From: Leptofilum sp050292445
GTDB taxonomy: Bacteria; Chloroflexota; Anaerolineae; Promineifilales; Promineifilaceae
Direction of reading: 5' to 3'
Assembly (NCBI GenBank): GCA_050292445.1
Contig: JBNKLQ010000056.1
Span: 1 to 26,480, forward strand
Length of the DNA stretch: 26,480 bases
The notes beneath the pieces were generated by a model, which was not told the origin of the DNA, made no database searches, and was given only the letters and a program-made list of their open reading frames with translations. Of this stretch, positions 7,092 through 15,258 are shown piece after piece. How positions within the stretch are numbered: position 1 is the first letter of the stretch; each line of letters starts with the position of its first letter. Made by a program: the position numbers and the translations under genes.

Positions 7092-8489
7092 CTAAGGTAT
7101 GGTCGCTTTGCGGGCATCGAGGGCGGCACGAATTTCGGCGTGTTTTTCGCGGGTGATGGGGTAACGGTACACAATGGGAAAGCTGATGAGCAAGATGACA
7201 GCCGGTACCAGGCTGACAAAAATACGGAGCGCAGTGAGAACGGCCGTTGGCTGTTCTGGCAGTGCGCTTAAATTCTCGGCATTGATGTATCCAGTTGCTT
7301 CCAAAATAAAATTAGACAGCGCCAGCCCCAGCGAGATGCCCAGCTTTTGTAGAAAGACAAAAAAGCCGTAATAGATACCTTCACGGCGCTGGCCCGTTTC
7401 CAACTCGTCCAGTTCAACCACATCGGGCAACATGCTCCAGGGAACAAGATAGCCGATGCTGACGCCCACACCGGCCAGAATGGCTAGCCCAAGCAGCAGG
7501 GTAAACTGCCCCGGCTGCACAAAAAAGAGGGCAATCTCCACGGCAATCCAAAAGGACATGCCCACGTAATACACCTTTTGCTTGCCCCATTTTTGGCTTA
7601 TCTTGGACCACATGAGTAAAAAGACGAACGCAGACACCTGGAGGGCAAAGGCCAATTGGATAAAACGATCCTCGCCGCCGACCCAGTAGCGAACATAAAG
7701 CAGCATGTTGGCTTGCACAAACTGAATGCAGAGCCAGGAGAGCAAATAAATGGCCACAACGTAAAGAAACGGCCGATTCCTTAGCGCAATCCTTACCCCT
7801 TCCACAAAACCGGGGTCGTCTTCTTCTGCGGCGTCTTTAAAATGGCTTTCTTCCGTAAAGGCAAAGGTGATCAGGTTACTGATGACGATGATGCCGCCCA
7901 TGACGGCGGCGCTGATGGCGTAGCCCTGCGTCACGCTGGGGAAGGCGTCGATGAGCACGCTGTGCACAGCTAGCGCCGCCAATCCACCTAAAATGGAAAA
8001 GCTAAAGCGGAAAGAGTTGAGGCTGGTGCGTTCGTCGTAATCGTGGGTGAGTTCCGGGGTGAGGGCGGTGTAGGGGACGTTTACGGCCGTAAATCCCGTA
8101 TCCAGCAGAAGGGCCACAATCAGATAATACCAAAACAGCCCTGTTTGGCTGAGATCGGGCACGAGCCATTGCAAAAACCAGGCGAGACCAAACGGGATCG
8201 CGCCAAAGAGCAGCCAGGGGCGGCGGCGGCCCCAACGGGTGTTGGTGCGGTCGGTCAGCCGCCCGACAATGGGATCGTTGACGCTGTCCCAAATTTTAAC
8301 GACGAGGAAGATAATGCCCGCCAGGCCGGGCCGAATTCCGGCAATATCAAGCAGGAAAGCATTGAGGAAGAAGCCCTGGATTGAAGCGACCAGCGCCGGA
8401 CCCAAATCACCGATGCCAAAGGCCAATTTGCGGCCAAAACTGAGCTTGTCAGCGGGGGCGGTTCCGATGGGAGTGGTGGGTGTGGACAT
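7092..8489 (-). CDS. GPH-family (MelB-like) sugar:cation symporter
   Basis: A 465-residue MFS protein with about 12 membrane segments. The family signature lies after segment 2: KIWDSVNDPIVGRLTDRTN (65-83) followed by RWGRRRP (85-91). Asp68 and Asp72 are the positions used for cation coupling in MelB-type carriers. The second half repeats the fold, with a charged stretch near the end (PITREKHAEIRAALDARKA). The expected role is uptake of a glycoside or sugar driven by Na+ or H+; the substrate cannot be told from sequence. The ATG has an excellent ribosome binding site (aggagaaggtag). No glycoside hydrolase lies nearby, so the usual substrate hint is missing. Confidence 0.93.
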   Translation of the reverse strand: MSTPTTPIGTAPADKLSFGRKLAFGIGDLGPALVASIQGFFLNAFLLDIAGIRPGLAGIIFLVVKIWDSVNDPIVGRLTDRTNTRWGRRRPWLLFGAIPFGLAWFLQWLVPDLSQTGLFWYYLIVALLLDTGFTAVNVPYTALTPELTHDYDERTSLNSFRFSFSILGGLAALAVHSVLIDAFPSVTQGYAISAAVMGGIIVISNLITFAFTEESHFKDAAEEDDPGFVEGVRIALRNRPFLYVVAIYLLSWLCIQFVQANMLLYVRYWVGGEDRFIQLAFALQVSAFVFLLMWSKISQKWGKQKVYYVGMSFWIAVEIALFFVQPGQFTLLLGLAILAGVGVSIGYLVPWSMLPDVVELDELETGQRREGIYYGFFVFLQKLGISLGLALSNFILEATGYINAENLSALPEQPTAVLTALRIFVSLVPAVILLISFPIVYRYPITREKHAEIRAALDARKATIP

Positions 8490-8561
8490 CTACCTTCTCC
8501 TCTGATAAATCGACAGATGACACAGATTATCCCAGATTTGGGGCAATGCACGGCATTTCTA

Positions 8562-9479
8562 TCACGCTTTGCGTCGTTTGGCGAATGAGTGAACGGCCGT
8601 TCCCAATGCATTATCCCCGTCAAACGTTTCAAAATAGGTAAGCAAGTCAGGTGTTAGGTTAGCCAAATCATCCATTGCTGTTTTGGCTTCGTTGGCTGTG
8701 AGCAAGTGGCGGGCTTGCAAGAAGGTGAGCCAGGTAGGGATGAGGGTAAAGAGGGCGGCGGCGGGATACGGCCGTACCGGATCATAGTTTAGCAGCTTGG
8801 CCAAAAAGCGTTGCAGTGTGTCACTGTCGGGCACAAGGGGATGGAAGCTGGCGGGTGGTTTGGGCATGGGGCGACCGCTGCGCATGAGATCGCCTAAATC
8901 TTGCCGGGGATTGAGCTGCCCGGTGCGCCGTTCCACAAAGTAGGTGGGCAGCAGGTGGCGCAGGAGATTGGTACGGCCGTACGGCACCTCCGCCTCTTGA
9001 TACGCATGGGCCAAAAACTCAATCATCAGCGCCGCCATATTTTGTGGGGGATGCTCGGCTAAATGTTCTATCTGCCACTGATATTGCGTGTAGCCACTAA
9101 GATGTGCCAGATAACGATCCAGCCCCTCAGCGTCGATAGGGATGATAGCTTGCAGCGCCTGCACCAGCGCATGTGGGGCTTTGGCCGGGGCATCTGGCGG
9201 CAGGTTGGCCAGATGCTGAAAGATAAGGCTGTCCGTCAGCAGGGCGGTGATAGTTTGCTGCTGCCATTCGCTGCTTTTATCGTTGGCTTGCAGCTGGGCC
9301 TGGGCAACTTGCAGCAGGTAGATGAGGTCGGGCAGTTGGTGATGGTAGCTGAGCATGTCGCTGGTTTGTTGGAAAACGGCCGTTTCTGCCAACATCACTT
9401 TCCCCAATTCGTCTAAATATTTCTGACGCTCAGTGGCGTCCAATTTTGTAAACTGCTGCCACCTAAATGGTTTAACCAT
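8562..9479 (-). CDS. Uncharacterised 305-aa helical protein
   Basis: I do not recognise this protein. It has 305 residues, is largely alpha-helical and rich in Leu, Ala and Gln, and shows no signal peptide, membrane segment or obvious catalytic motif. The N-terminus (MVKPFRWQQFTKLDATERQK) and a Pro-rich middle (RSGRPMPKPPASFHPLVPDS at about 201-220) stand out. The C-terminus is basic (FAKRRKA). The ATG is preceded by a weak site (aaggttggattt). Four ACGGCCGT octamers lie within it, so it has been in this genome long enough to share the local signature. It lies 72 bp upstream of the symporter gene and may be co-transcribed with it. The gap between them contains scattered gacacagatt-like words (8514-8535). 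Confidence 0.8.
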   Translation of the reverse strand: MVKPFRWQQFTKLDATERQKYLDELGKVMLAETAVFQQTSDMLSYHHQLPDLIYLLQVAQAQLQANDKSSEWQQQTITALLTDSLIFQHLANLPPDAPAKAPHALVQALQAIIPIDAEGLDRYLAHLSGYTQYQWQIEHLAEHPPQNMAALMIEFLAHAYQEAEVPYGRTNLLRHLLPTYFVERRTGQLNPRQDLGDLMRSGRPMPKPPASFHPLVPDSDTLQRFLAKLLNYDPVRPYPAAALFTLIPTWLTFLQARHLLTANEAKTAMDDLANLTPDLLTYFETFDGDNALGTAVHSFAKRRKA

Positions 9480-9591
9480 AAATCCAACCTTGCCTTGTTG
9501 TTTTATCCAGCCCGAAGGAAGAAATCCTTGACGGAATTGTTGCTGAATAGTGTACCAAGTTTTAGCTGATTAGCTCTGAAATTTCGGTTCG

Positions 9592-9618
9592 TGTCACGTT
9601 TTGCCCGGTTCATTTGTC
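9592..9618 (+). promoter_or_regulatory. Candidate ECF41 autoregulatory promoter
   Basis: TGTCACG (9592-9598), then 16 nt, then TGTC (9615-9618). The ECF41 target consensus as I recall it is TGTCACA-N16-CGTC, so 6 of 7 and 3 of 4 positions match with the right spacing. It lies upstream of the flavoprotein-ECF41 operon, with a predicted start near 9626 and a leader of about 50 nt. This is what autoregulation by the downstream sigma factor would look like. Confidence 0.7.
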
Positions 9619-9676
9619 TTAATTAGCAAGAAACAACTGATAGGGCGAGACTGCCCTGAATATAAAACGAGGTGAA

Positions 9677-10930
9677 ATGATGACAAAACAAGCGACAAAA
9701 ATTGTGGTGCTAGGTGGTGGTTATGCGGGTGTGATGGCGGCGCTGCGGCTGGCAGGGAAAACGCGACGGTTGGGCACGGAAATTACGCTGGTGAATGGAT
9801 TGGACCATTTTGTGGAACGGCCGCGTTTACACGAAGCCGCCACAGGGATAGACATACGGCAGCCGCTGCTAAAAGAATTGTTGCGAGGAACGGCCGTAAA
9901 GTTCCAACGGGGCTGGGCAACTAGCATCGACCCAAACGCCCAAACGGTATCCATTACCACGGATGCTGGGGAGCAAACCCTTGCCTATAACTATTTGCTC
10001 TACGCTTTGGGCAGCCGGATTGAACGACAAAAGGTGCCGGGCGTCGCCGAACATGCTTACGTGCTGGATGCGTTTGGCACGCGGGCCACGGAGGCCCTGC
10101 ATAGTAAGCTGGCAGAATTCACAACAACCGAAACGGTTTTGGTGGCTGGTGGCGGGGCGACGGGCATTGAAATGGCTTGCGAACTGAAGGCGCATCGTCC
10201 TGAGCTAACCGTGCAACTGGTATCGTCGGGGGCTGTGGGGGATTTTAAGGGCGCTGAAATACAGAGCCACATGCTGGCCGCCTTGGCGGAGCAGGGTGTT
10301 GAATTACTAGAAAATAGCCCAGTTGCTGTGGTAGAAAAGACAGGGGCGCAGTTGGCTAACGGCCGTTTCTTCCCCGCAGCGGTAACCGTTTGGTGTGGTG
10401 GGTTTGCGGTGCCCGATTTGGCCAAAACAGCGGGCCTGCCGGTAAACGCCCAAAATCAGCTGCTGGTGGATCCGTTTTTGCGCTCGACAGAATATGCTAA
10501 CATTTATGCCATTGGCGACGCGGCCAGCCCGGTGGAAGACCCCGGCACGCCGCTGCGCATGAGTTTGTTGGTGGCCTTAATTACCGGGGCACTGGCAGCA
10601 GATAACGTAACGGCCGTTCTCAAGCAAAAGAAACAGAAACCGTTGAGCTTCGCCACCTATGGGCAAGCCATCGCTTTGGGTCCGAATGATGCGGTGGGCT
10701 TTAATACTTTTCCTGACGACCGTCCTGTTGGCCCCATCTTTCGCCGGAAAACGGCCGTACGCTTACGGAACTTTTTTGTCTGGCTGCTGTTTGCCTTTTT
10801 GCGGATTGAACGGCGGCTGCCCGGCTTTTTCTTCTGGCTGGGCAAGGGGCGTTTTGCCCGGCAGCAGCGGGAATTGGATCAGGTAGGAACGGCCGTTTCC
10901 CATTCATCAAATCAGGTTAGCTATGAGTGA
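9677..10930 (+). CDS. NDH-2-like NAD(P)H:quinone-type FAD oxidoreductase
   Basis: A 417-residue two-dinucleotide-binding-domain flavoprotein. The FAD Rossmann motif is GGGYAG (13-18), the NAD(P)H motif is VAGGGATGIEMACE in the middle third, and the second FAD contact is AIGDAASP near residue 270. The C-terminus has a hydrophobic/aromatic stretch flanked by basic residues (FVWLLFAFLRIERR), typical of peripheral membrane attachment in type II NADH dehydrogenases. The likely role is electron transfer from NAD(P)H to a quinone or related acceptor. The gene ends 8 bp inside the ECF41 gene, so translation is coupled. Family knowledge: ECF41 sigma genes neighbour carboxymuconolactone decarboxylases, oxidoreductases or epimerases (COE genes), so this is probably the COE partner. 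Translation could start at either of two adjacent ATGs (9677 or 9680), after gaggtg. Confidence 0.92.
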   Translation: MMTKQATKIVVLGGGYAGVMAALRLAGKTRRLGTEITLVNGLDHFVERPRLHEAATGIDIRQPLLKELLRGTAVKFQRGWATSIDPNAQTVSITTDAGEQTLAYNYLLYALGSRIERQKVPGVAEHAYVLDAFGTRATEALHSKLAEFTTTETVLVAGGGATGIEMACELKAHRPELTVQLVSSGAVGDFKGAEIQSHMLAALAEQGVELLENSPVAVVEKTGAQLANGRFFPAAVTVWCGGFAVPDLAKTAGLPVNAQNQLLVDPFLRSTEYANIYAIGDAASPVEDPGTPLRMSLLVALITGALAADNVTAVLKQKKQKPLSFATYGQAIALGPNDAVGFNTFPDDRPVGPIFRRKTAVRLRNFFVWLLFAFLRIERRLPGFFFWLGKGRFARQQRELDQVGTAVSHSSNQVSYE

Positions 10931-11801
10931 AACGCTGGCAACACAATTTGAAGCCCACCGCCCGCTGCTTTTTGGCCTGGCTTACCGCATGTTGGGCACC
11001 GCGTCTGAAGCGGAAGATATTGTGCAGGACGTCTATCTGCGGGCGCGGGCGGTGCCGCTGGCCCAGGTGGAAAACGTGAAAGCGTACCTGACCACCATTG
11101 CCACCCGGCTTAGCCTGAACCGACTCCAGTCGGCCAGCCAGCAGCGCGAAACCTACCTGGGCCCCTGGCTGCCGGAGCCGGTGCTCACAGCCAATCTGCC
11201 CGATCTGGCCAACCCGCAAGACCAAACCATCCTGCATGATTCACTCTCGCTGGCGTTTTTAATGCTGTTAGAGAAGCTGTCACCCGCTGAGCGGGCCGTC
11301 TTTTTGCTGCATGAGCTGTTCGATTACAGCTACAGCGAAATTGGGGCCATGTTGGACAAAAGCGATGCCGCCTGTCGCCAATTGGGGAGCCGGGCGCGGC
11401 AGCACATCGCCGCCAACCGGGCACGGTTTGACAGTGATCCGGAAGAGCAAGAGCGCTTGCTGCGCGGCTTTTTGCAGGTGGTGGAGGTGGGTGACTTTGC
11501 CGGTTTTCTAGCGATGCTGACGGAGGACGTGACGCTGGTTCCCGATGGCGGCGGCGAACGAGGCGCAGCGATTCGGGTGCTGCGCGGGCCGGAAGCGGTG
11601 GCTCAATTCATGCTGGGCGTGCGCAAATTATCGCCAGGGGAGCTCCAGGCGCAGGTTGTGTCGCTTAACGGCCATCCGGCCATGCTGCTGACGACCAGTG
11701 GCAAACCGTTTGTGGTGATTTGTGTTTATCCGGTAGACGGCCGTATCGACCTGATTCAACTCATTGCCGGGAAAAAGCTGGCTCACTTGCGATTCAACTG
11801 A
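10923..11801 (+). CDS. ECF41-type sigma factor with fused SnoaL-like regulatory domain
   Basis: A 292-residue sigma factor. Region 2 covers about 8-75 (EAEDIVQDVYLRAR at 29-42), region 4 about 105-165 (LSPAERAVFLLHELFDYSYS, then KSDAACRQLGSRARQH). The linker carries WLPEP (82-86), a hallmark of ECF41. The C-terminal part (about 175-292) is a SnoaL/NTF2-like domain with the diagnostic DGGGE (208-212). Family knowledge: this fused domain replaces an anti-sigma factor, being both required for activity and inhibitory. The start codon overlaps the flavoprotein gene by 8 bp. A matching promoter lies upstream of the operon (9592). The signal sensed is unknown. Confidence 0.95.
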   Translation: MSETLATQFEAHRPLLFGLAYRMLGTASEAEDIVQDVYLRARAVPLAQVENVKAYLTTIATRLSLNRLQSASQQRETYLGPWLPEPVLTANLPDLANPQDQTILHDSLSLAFLMLLEKLSPAERAVFLLHELFDYSYSEIGAMLDKSDAACRQLGSRARQHIAANRARFDSDPEEQERLLRGFLQVVEVGDFAGFLAMLTEDVTLVPDGGGERGAAIRVLRGPEAVAQFMLGVRKLSPGELQAQVVSLNGHPAMLLTTSGKPFVVICVYPVDGRIDLIQLIAGKKLAHLRFN

Positions 11802-11858
11802 TAGTTTCCCGGAAACTTTTAACAACAAGGTTGCGAACAGTTTCCGGGGGAATGCATT

Positions 11859-12671
11859 TTAATCATCCTGGCCAAAATAGGCGTTCCAGGCAGACAGGTC
11901 TTCGTCTTTGAGGTTGTGGGGATTGGGGGATTTTTTCTTCTTTTTGGGGTGTGGGGCAGCCTTTTTGCTGGTTTTCGCTTTTGGCTTGTCGGCTGGCTTT
12001 TCTACCTGCTTCGGTTCGCTGCCGAAGAGGGTCAGCCATTCACGCAGCTCTGCGTCGCTCAATTCCGGGTTTTCGCGGTCGGTTGAGGCCGGTGGTTTAG
12101 GAATTGGCTCTGGCTCTTCCACTTCCGGCTCCGGTTCGGGGATGACGCGATTAGGTGGAATGGGTTTGGGACGGCGGCGCAGCGCTTTTTCATCAACGGG
12201 GCCAAACAGGTCAAGCCACTGCGCAACTTCGGCGTCGCTGATGACGGGGTCATCGTCAGTGATGGTGGGGCCGGGCAGCATGCGTTCTTCTTTGTCTTGG
12301 CTGAGGTGCAGGGCAAACTTTTCGCTGCGAATGTGCTGCATTTTGCGCTTGGTGGCCGCGTCGATGATCTCCTGATCGCTGGTGACCAGGCGGTATTCGG
12401 GCGGGTTTTTGACGCGGTTGATGCGGGCGATGAGGAGCGAATCGGCAGTTTTCCCCTGAGAGACAAAAATCACTTTGACCCGGGAATTGGAGAGATTGAC
12501 ATTGTGGCCACCTGGGATGCCGCCATCAAAATAAACGGTGACGACGCGCTTGGCGGAAACGGCCGTCCATTGCCGCAGCTTCAAAACAAGTTGTATTTCA
12601 TCATCCGGGTCACTCAGATCGATGTCTGGCAGCTTGGCGATGAGGTTATGGCCATCGATTAAATAATGCAT
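11859..12671 (-). CDS. YacP-like NYN-domain ribonuclease with three C-terminal W-FG repeats
   Basis: The first ~130 of 270 residues form a PIN-like NYN domain of the YacP family: MHYLIDGHNLIAK with Asp6 and Asn9, VYFDGG with Asp49, TADSLL with Asp77, VTSDQEI with Asp99. These acidic residues would hold metal for RNA cleavage. The second half is a Pro/Glu/Lys-rich disordered linker containing three copies of a short motif of the form (S/K)D-x-(E/D)-(L/V)-x2-W-x3-FG: 145-157, 205-217 and 255-267. Before the last copy lies a strongly basic stretch (KKAAPHPKKKKK at 236-247). The repeats look like docking peptides for a multivalent partner. The gene is convergent with the ECF41 gene. No strong ribosome binding site is visible. 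Confidence 0.9.
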   Translation of the reverse strand: MHYLIDGHNLIAKLPDIDLSDPDDEIQLVLKLRQWTAVSAKRVVTVYFDGGIPGGHNVNLSNSRVKVIFVSQGKTADSLLIARINRVKNPPEYRLVTSDQEIIDAATKRKMQHIRSEKFALHLSQDKEERMLPGPTITDDDPVISDAEVAQWLDLFGPVDEKALRRRPKPIPPNRVIPEPEPEVEEPEPIPKPPASTDRENPELSDAELREWLTLFGSEPKQVEKPADKPKAKTSKKAAPHPKKKKKSPNPHNLKDEDLSAWNAYFGQDD

Positions 12672-12719
12672 GGTGATTTTCTGGTTTGGTTAATAATTGA
12701 TTAGGTAAAAATATAACGC

Positions 12720-12795
12720 AAAGGGGCAAAGAGTGGAAGGCGCAAAGCAAAGAAGTTCTTTACTTCTTATATTTCTTTGCGGTCTTTGCGCCAAA
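12720..12795. repeat. CGCAAAG-word imperfect inverted repeat
   Basis: ggcgcaaag (12739-12747) pairs with ctttgcgcc (12784-12792), and the inner part (aaagaagt with acttctt) extends the stem around an asymmetric bulge. The word cgcaaag is iterated on the left and its complement on the right. It sits in the gap between the secreted-protein gene and the NYN gene (both minus strand) and could be an intercistronic terminator or processing hairpin. Confidence 0.6.
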
Positions 12796-12800
12796 ATCTT

Positions 12801-12951
12801 GTTTGCGACCTAGCTACATATCAGTTTGAGCGAGAAAAGAATAATAGGACACAGATTAACACAGATAGACACTGATTTTTGTTTTTTATCTGTGTAAACC
12901 AGTGTTCATCAGTGTCCAATTCCAAAAGTGATATGTAGCAAAGTTTGCGAC
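12801..12951. mobile_element. MITE-like element with terminal inverted repeats and 9-bp flanking direct repeat
   Basis: The direct repeat gtttgcgac occurs at 12801-12809 and 12943-12951. Immediately inside are ctagctacatatca (12810-12823) and tgatatgtagcaaa (12929-12942), which are inverted repeats at 12 of 14 positions. The 133-bp interior has no gene but contains a GGACAC-type hairpin (12848-12917). The right direct repeat ends in the stop codon of the minus-strand gene at 12951. This is the layout of a small non-autonomous transposon with target duplication. The left half recurs at 4600-4661. No transposase is present, and coincidental word sharing among local repeats remains possible. Confidence 0.55.
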
Positions 12952-13979
12952 TAGTTTTGTATCAGCGGTAGGTATTGATGGTTGGGTAGTTGAGAGAGGT
13001 CTAGGTACCAGGGAACGGCCGTCTCCGCCGAACGAAAAAAGTCTTGCAGCATCCCCGCTACCTTAAATGCCCCATTCCCTGAAGGATGGGTGCCGTCATT
13101 CACAAAATCAGAGCAGAGCCAAGTCACACCGTCGCTGCGTGGTGTGGTGCCATCGGCCCATGTGTACGGCCCCCAGGCCAGCCAGGGTGCCAGCACGCTG
13201 CCCTGGCTGAGATCGTAGTTTAGGTCTGGGCTGCCGTTGATTTGTTCCTCGATGAGCCATTTAACGGCAAAGCCGCTTTGGTACGCTTCTGGCTCCGGGC
13301 TAAGGTTGGTGTCTGCGTAGCCTGCATAAATGCGGCTGGAGAGGTAAGCGATTTTCAGGTTAGGGAAGCGGTCTTTAGCGATTTGCACGATGTCTTGCAG
13401 CTGATCCTGCAAAATCGCGGCATCGGTAGGAAAGACCTCGCTAGGGTCTACGCTGGCGCGGGCCTCCTTGAGCCAGACGACCTGCACCTGCTGCGGCGTG
13501 ACGCCCTCGTTGGCCAGGCGCTGGTCCAGCGTGGTCCAGAAATCGTCGTTGGGGTCGGAGGCAAATTCGGCCGATTTGCCACCCTGCGCGCCGTTGACCA
13601 ACTGGACTAAACTTGACTGCAAAGGATCGTCTAAACTCAAAAAAGCGGTGAATTCCTGTGAGGTGTTGGACATGCCCAGGGAGAGGAGGACGATACGGCC
13701 GTTCACCATATCAACTTGTCCGGTAGGATTAAGCGGCTGGATGGATTGGGCAATTTCTAGCCCCGCCTGGGCATGAGCGCCAGGCACCTGGTTGCTGCCG
13801 TTGGGGTACAGGCCGCCCTGGTAACCGAGATGGGTGCCCGCCCCCAAATCATTCAGCGGCGTAAAACCAACCGACGTGACGCCACAGTCTGAGGCGAAAG
13901 TGGGGGCTGGATGGGGGATGACGAGGGTGAGTAGGGAAAGAACAAGGAGCAGAACAACTATTTTGTTGAATTTTTGCAT
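12951..13979 (-). CDS. Secreted SGNH/GDSL-hydrolase-like protein
   Basis: A 342-residue protein with a clear signal peptide: MQKFNK, a hydrophobic core (8-21), and likely cleavage near TFA-S (about 29). After it, the fold signs are a beta strand with a candidate nucleophile, IVLLSLGMSNTS (Ser104), and near the C-terminus DFVNDGTHPSGNG, with Asp295 and His298 spaced as in the D-x-x-H catalytic pair of SGNH hydrolases. The protein would act outside the cytoplasm, perhaps as an esterase or carbohydrate deacetylase; the substrate is unknown. It is more divergent than typical GDSL enzymes (no GDSL block as such), so the call is provisional. The stop codon coincides with the flanking repeat of the MITE-like element. 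Confidence 0.7.
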   Translation of the reverse strand: MQKFNKIVVLLLVLSLLTLVIPHPAPTFASDCGVTSVGFTPLNDLGAGTHLGYQGGLYPNGSNQVPGAHAQAGLEIAQSIQPLNPTGQVDMVNGRIVLLSLGMSNTSQEFTAFLSLDDPLQSSLVQLVNGAQGGKSAEFASDPNDDFWTTLDQRLANEGVTPQQVQVVWLKEARASVDPSEVFPTDAAILQDQLQDIVQIAKDRFPNLKIAYLSSRIYAGYADTNLSPEPEAYQSGFAVKWLIEEQINGSPDLNYDLSQGSVLAPWLAWGPYTWADGTTPRSDGVTWLCSDFVNDGTHPSGNGAFKVAGMLQDFFRSAETAVPWYLDLSQLPNHQYLPLIQN

Positions 13980-14034
13980 ATGCGCCGTAGTGTACGGCGA
14001 GAAAGGGGAGGGTTCAAGTTAGCGGTTTATGAAT

Positions 14035-14082
14035 TTTGGGGGATGGGTAGGGAAACGGCCGTTTCCCTACCCATCCCCCAAA
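14035..14082. terminator. 48-bp perfect palindrome downstream of the histidine kinase
   Basis: Bases 14035-14082 are self-complementary at every position (24-bp arms, no spacer) and centred on ACGGCCGT at 14055-14062. The palindrome begins 3 bp beyond the stop codon of the histidine kinase gene (minus strand) and would form a very stable hairpin in RNA from either strand. There is no following T-run, so it may block exonucleases or act as a factor-assisted terminator. Confidence 0.75.
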
Positions 14083-14085
14083 TGA

Positions 14086-15258
14086 TTAGCTTGGCGTTTC
14101 GACTATACGCCATTTTAGTGGATAGGTACCCATGAATATGGTGCCTTTTTCCGGCGTGGACTCAAAGGAAACGCGGCCTTGCAGATAGTTTTCGGTTAGT
14201 AATTTCATGCTGTAGGTGCCCAAGCCTCGGCCATCTCCCTTGGTGGAAAAAGAGCGTTGGAAAACTTGCAACTGAATATGCTTGGGCATCACTTTGGTGT
14301 TATGGACCCAAAACCGCACATAATCAAAATATTGCTCACACCCAACCGTCACCGTTTCACCAACCCCGGATGCTTCGAGGGCATTTTTTATCATGTTGCC
14401 CACAACCCGGCCCAGTAAAGCGCGATCAGACGATATGTTGATATTTTGTGATTGGGGGTCCAACCGAATGGATCGATCTTCTGCTACGATGTGGTTACAG
14501 TACAAATCGATCAATTGGTACAGTAATGTTTTTGTTTCAAATTCCGTTGGCTTCACTTCAAGTTCACCACTTTCAGCTGCCATCAGCTGAGATTGGGCCT
14601 GAATCTCATCCACAAGCTGCGTCGAGGCACTGACCAGCATTTTGTCCACGTCTAAATCTCGCAGGTCAGCCGGGTCTTCTAATGTGATAAACATGTCTAC
14701 CAATCCCTGAATGGCTCCAGCCGTATTGATAATGTCGTGGAAGAAGATGCGTTCGAGTACGCGACGCCGTTTCTCATTGCTAATGTCGCTCATGGAAAAG
14801 ATGGTAAAGGTCTCGTCGCCAAACTTAACTGGTGTCGCCCAGACACGTAAATCAAAAGCCTGCACATCTTCCTCGTTATTGGCAAGAATGCGGCATTCTT
14901 GCACATCGGCCTTGCCTTTTTGAGCATTTAGCATCGCCTGAACCGCACCGCATTGGCTGCAAAAATCGGTGGTGCCGCAGCCGCCCTCTGATTCAAACGC
15001 ATGAATGCAGTTAACCGCTTCGCCCAGCCGCATTCCCACAATATCGTGCCAATCTGAGATGTTCAGCAAATTTCGAAGCGCTACGTTGGCGTATACAATT
15101 TGTCGTTCATGGTTTAAGACTACGACGGCATTGGGCACGGCCGAAAATATAGACTCCAGAAGAGCAATATCTTCAATTTGACGGGCTTGCTCGTGTAAGA
15201 TTGTTATGGCGGCTCGTTCTGCGGGCGCAAATTTCGTTTCGATGGTTGTTATGTCCAT
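14086..15258 (-). CDS. Cytoplasmic PAS-domain sensor histidine kinase with cysteine-cluster insert
   Basis: A 390-residue soluble kinase without membrane segments. A PAS domain (about 32-160) contains four cysteines, Cys84, Cys94, Cys100 and Cys103, in the pattern C-x9-C-x5-C-x2-C, which could bind metal or an Fe-S cluster or act as a redox switch. The dimerisation region has the phosphoacceptor His174 in FFHDIINTAGAIQG. The ATPase domain shows GNMIKNALEAS (N box, Asn288/Asn292), QRSFSTKG (F box) and GDGRGLGTYSMK (341-352, G box). No response regulator is adjacent, so its partner is elsewhere or it acts as an orphan. It is divergent from the Cys-rich DUF2703 gene, and that neighbour makes a thiol or metal signal plausible. 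The ribosome binding site is weak (ggga). No ACGGCCGT is seen within the gene. Confidence 0.92.
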   Translation of the reverse strand: MDITTIETKFAPAERAAITILHEQARQIEDIALLESIFSAVPNAVVVLNHERQIVYANVALRNLLNISDWHDIVGMRLGEAVNCIHAFESEGGCGTTDFCSQCGAVQAMLNAQKGKADVQECRILANNEEDVQAFDLRVWATPVKFGDETFTIFSMSDISNEKRRRVLERIFFHDIINTAGAIQGLVDMFITLEDPADLRDLDVDKMLVSASTQLVDEIQAQSQLMAAESGELEVKPTEFETKTLLYQLIDLYCNHIVAEDRSIRLDPQSQNINISSDRALLGRVVGNMIKNALEASGVGETVTVGCEQYFDYVRFWVHNTKVMPKHIQLQVFQRSFSTKGDGRGLGTYSMKLLTENYLQGRVSFESTPEKGTIFMGTYPLKWRIVETPS

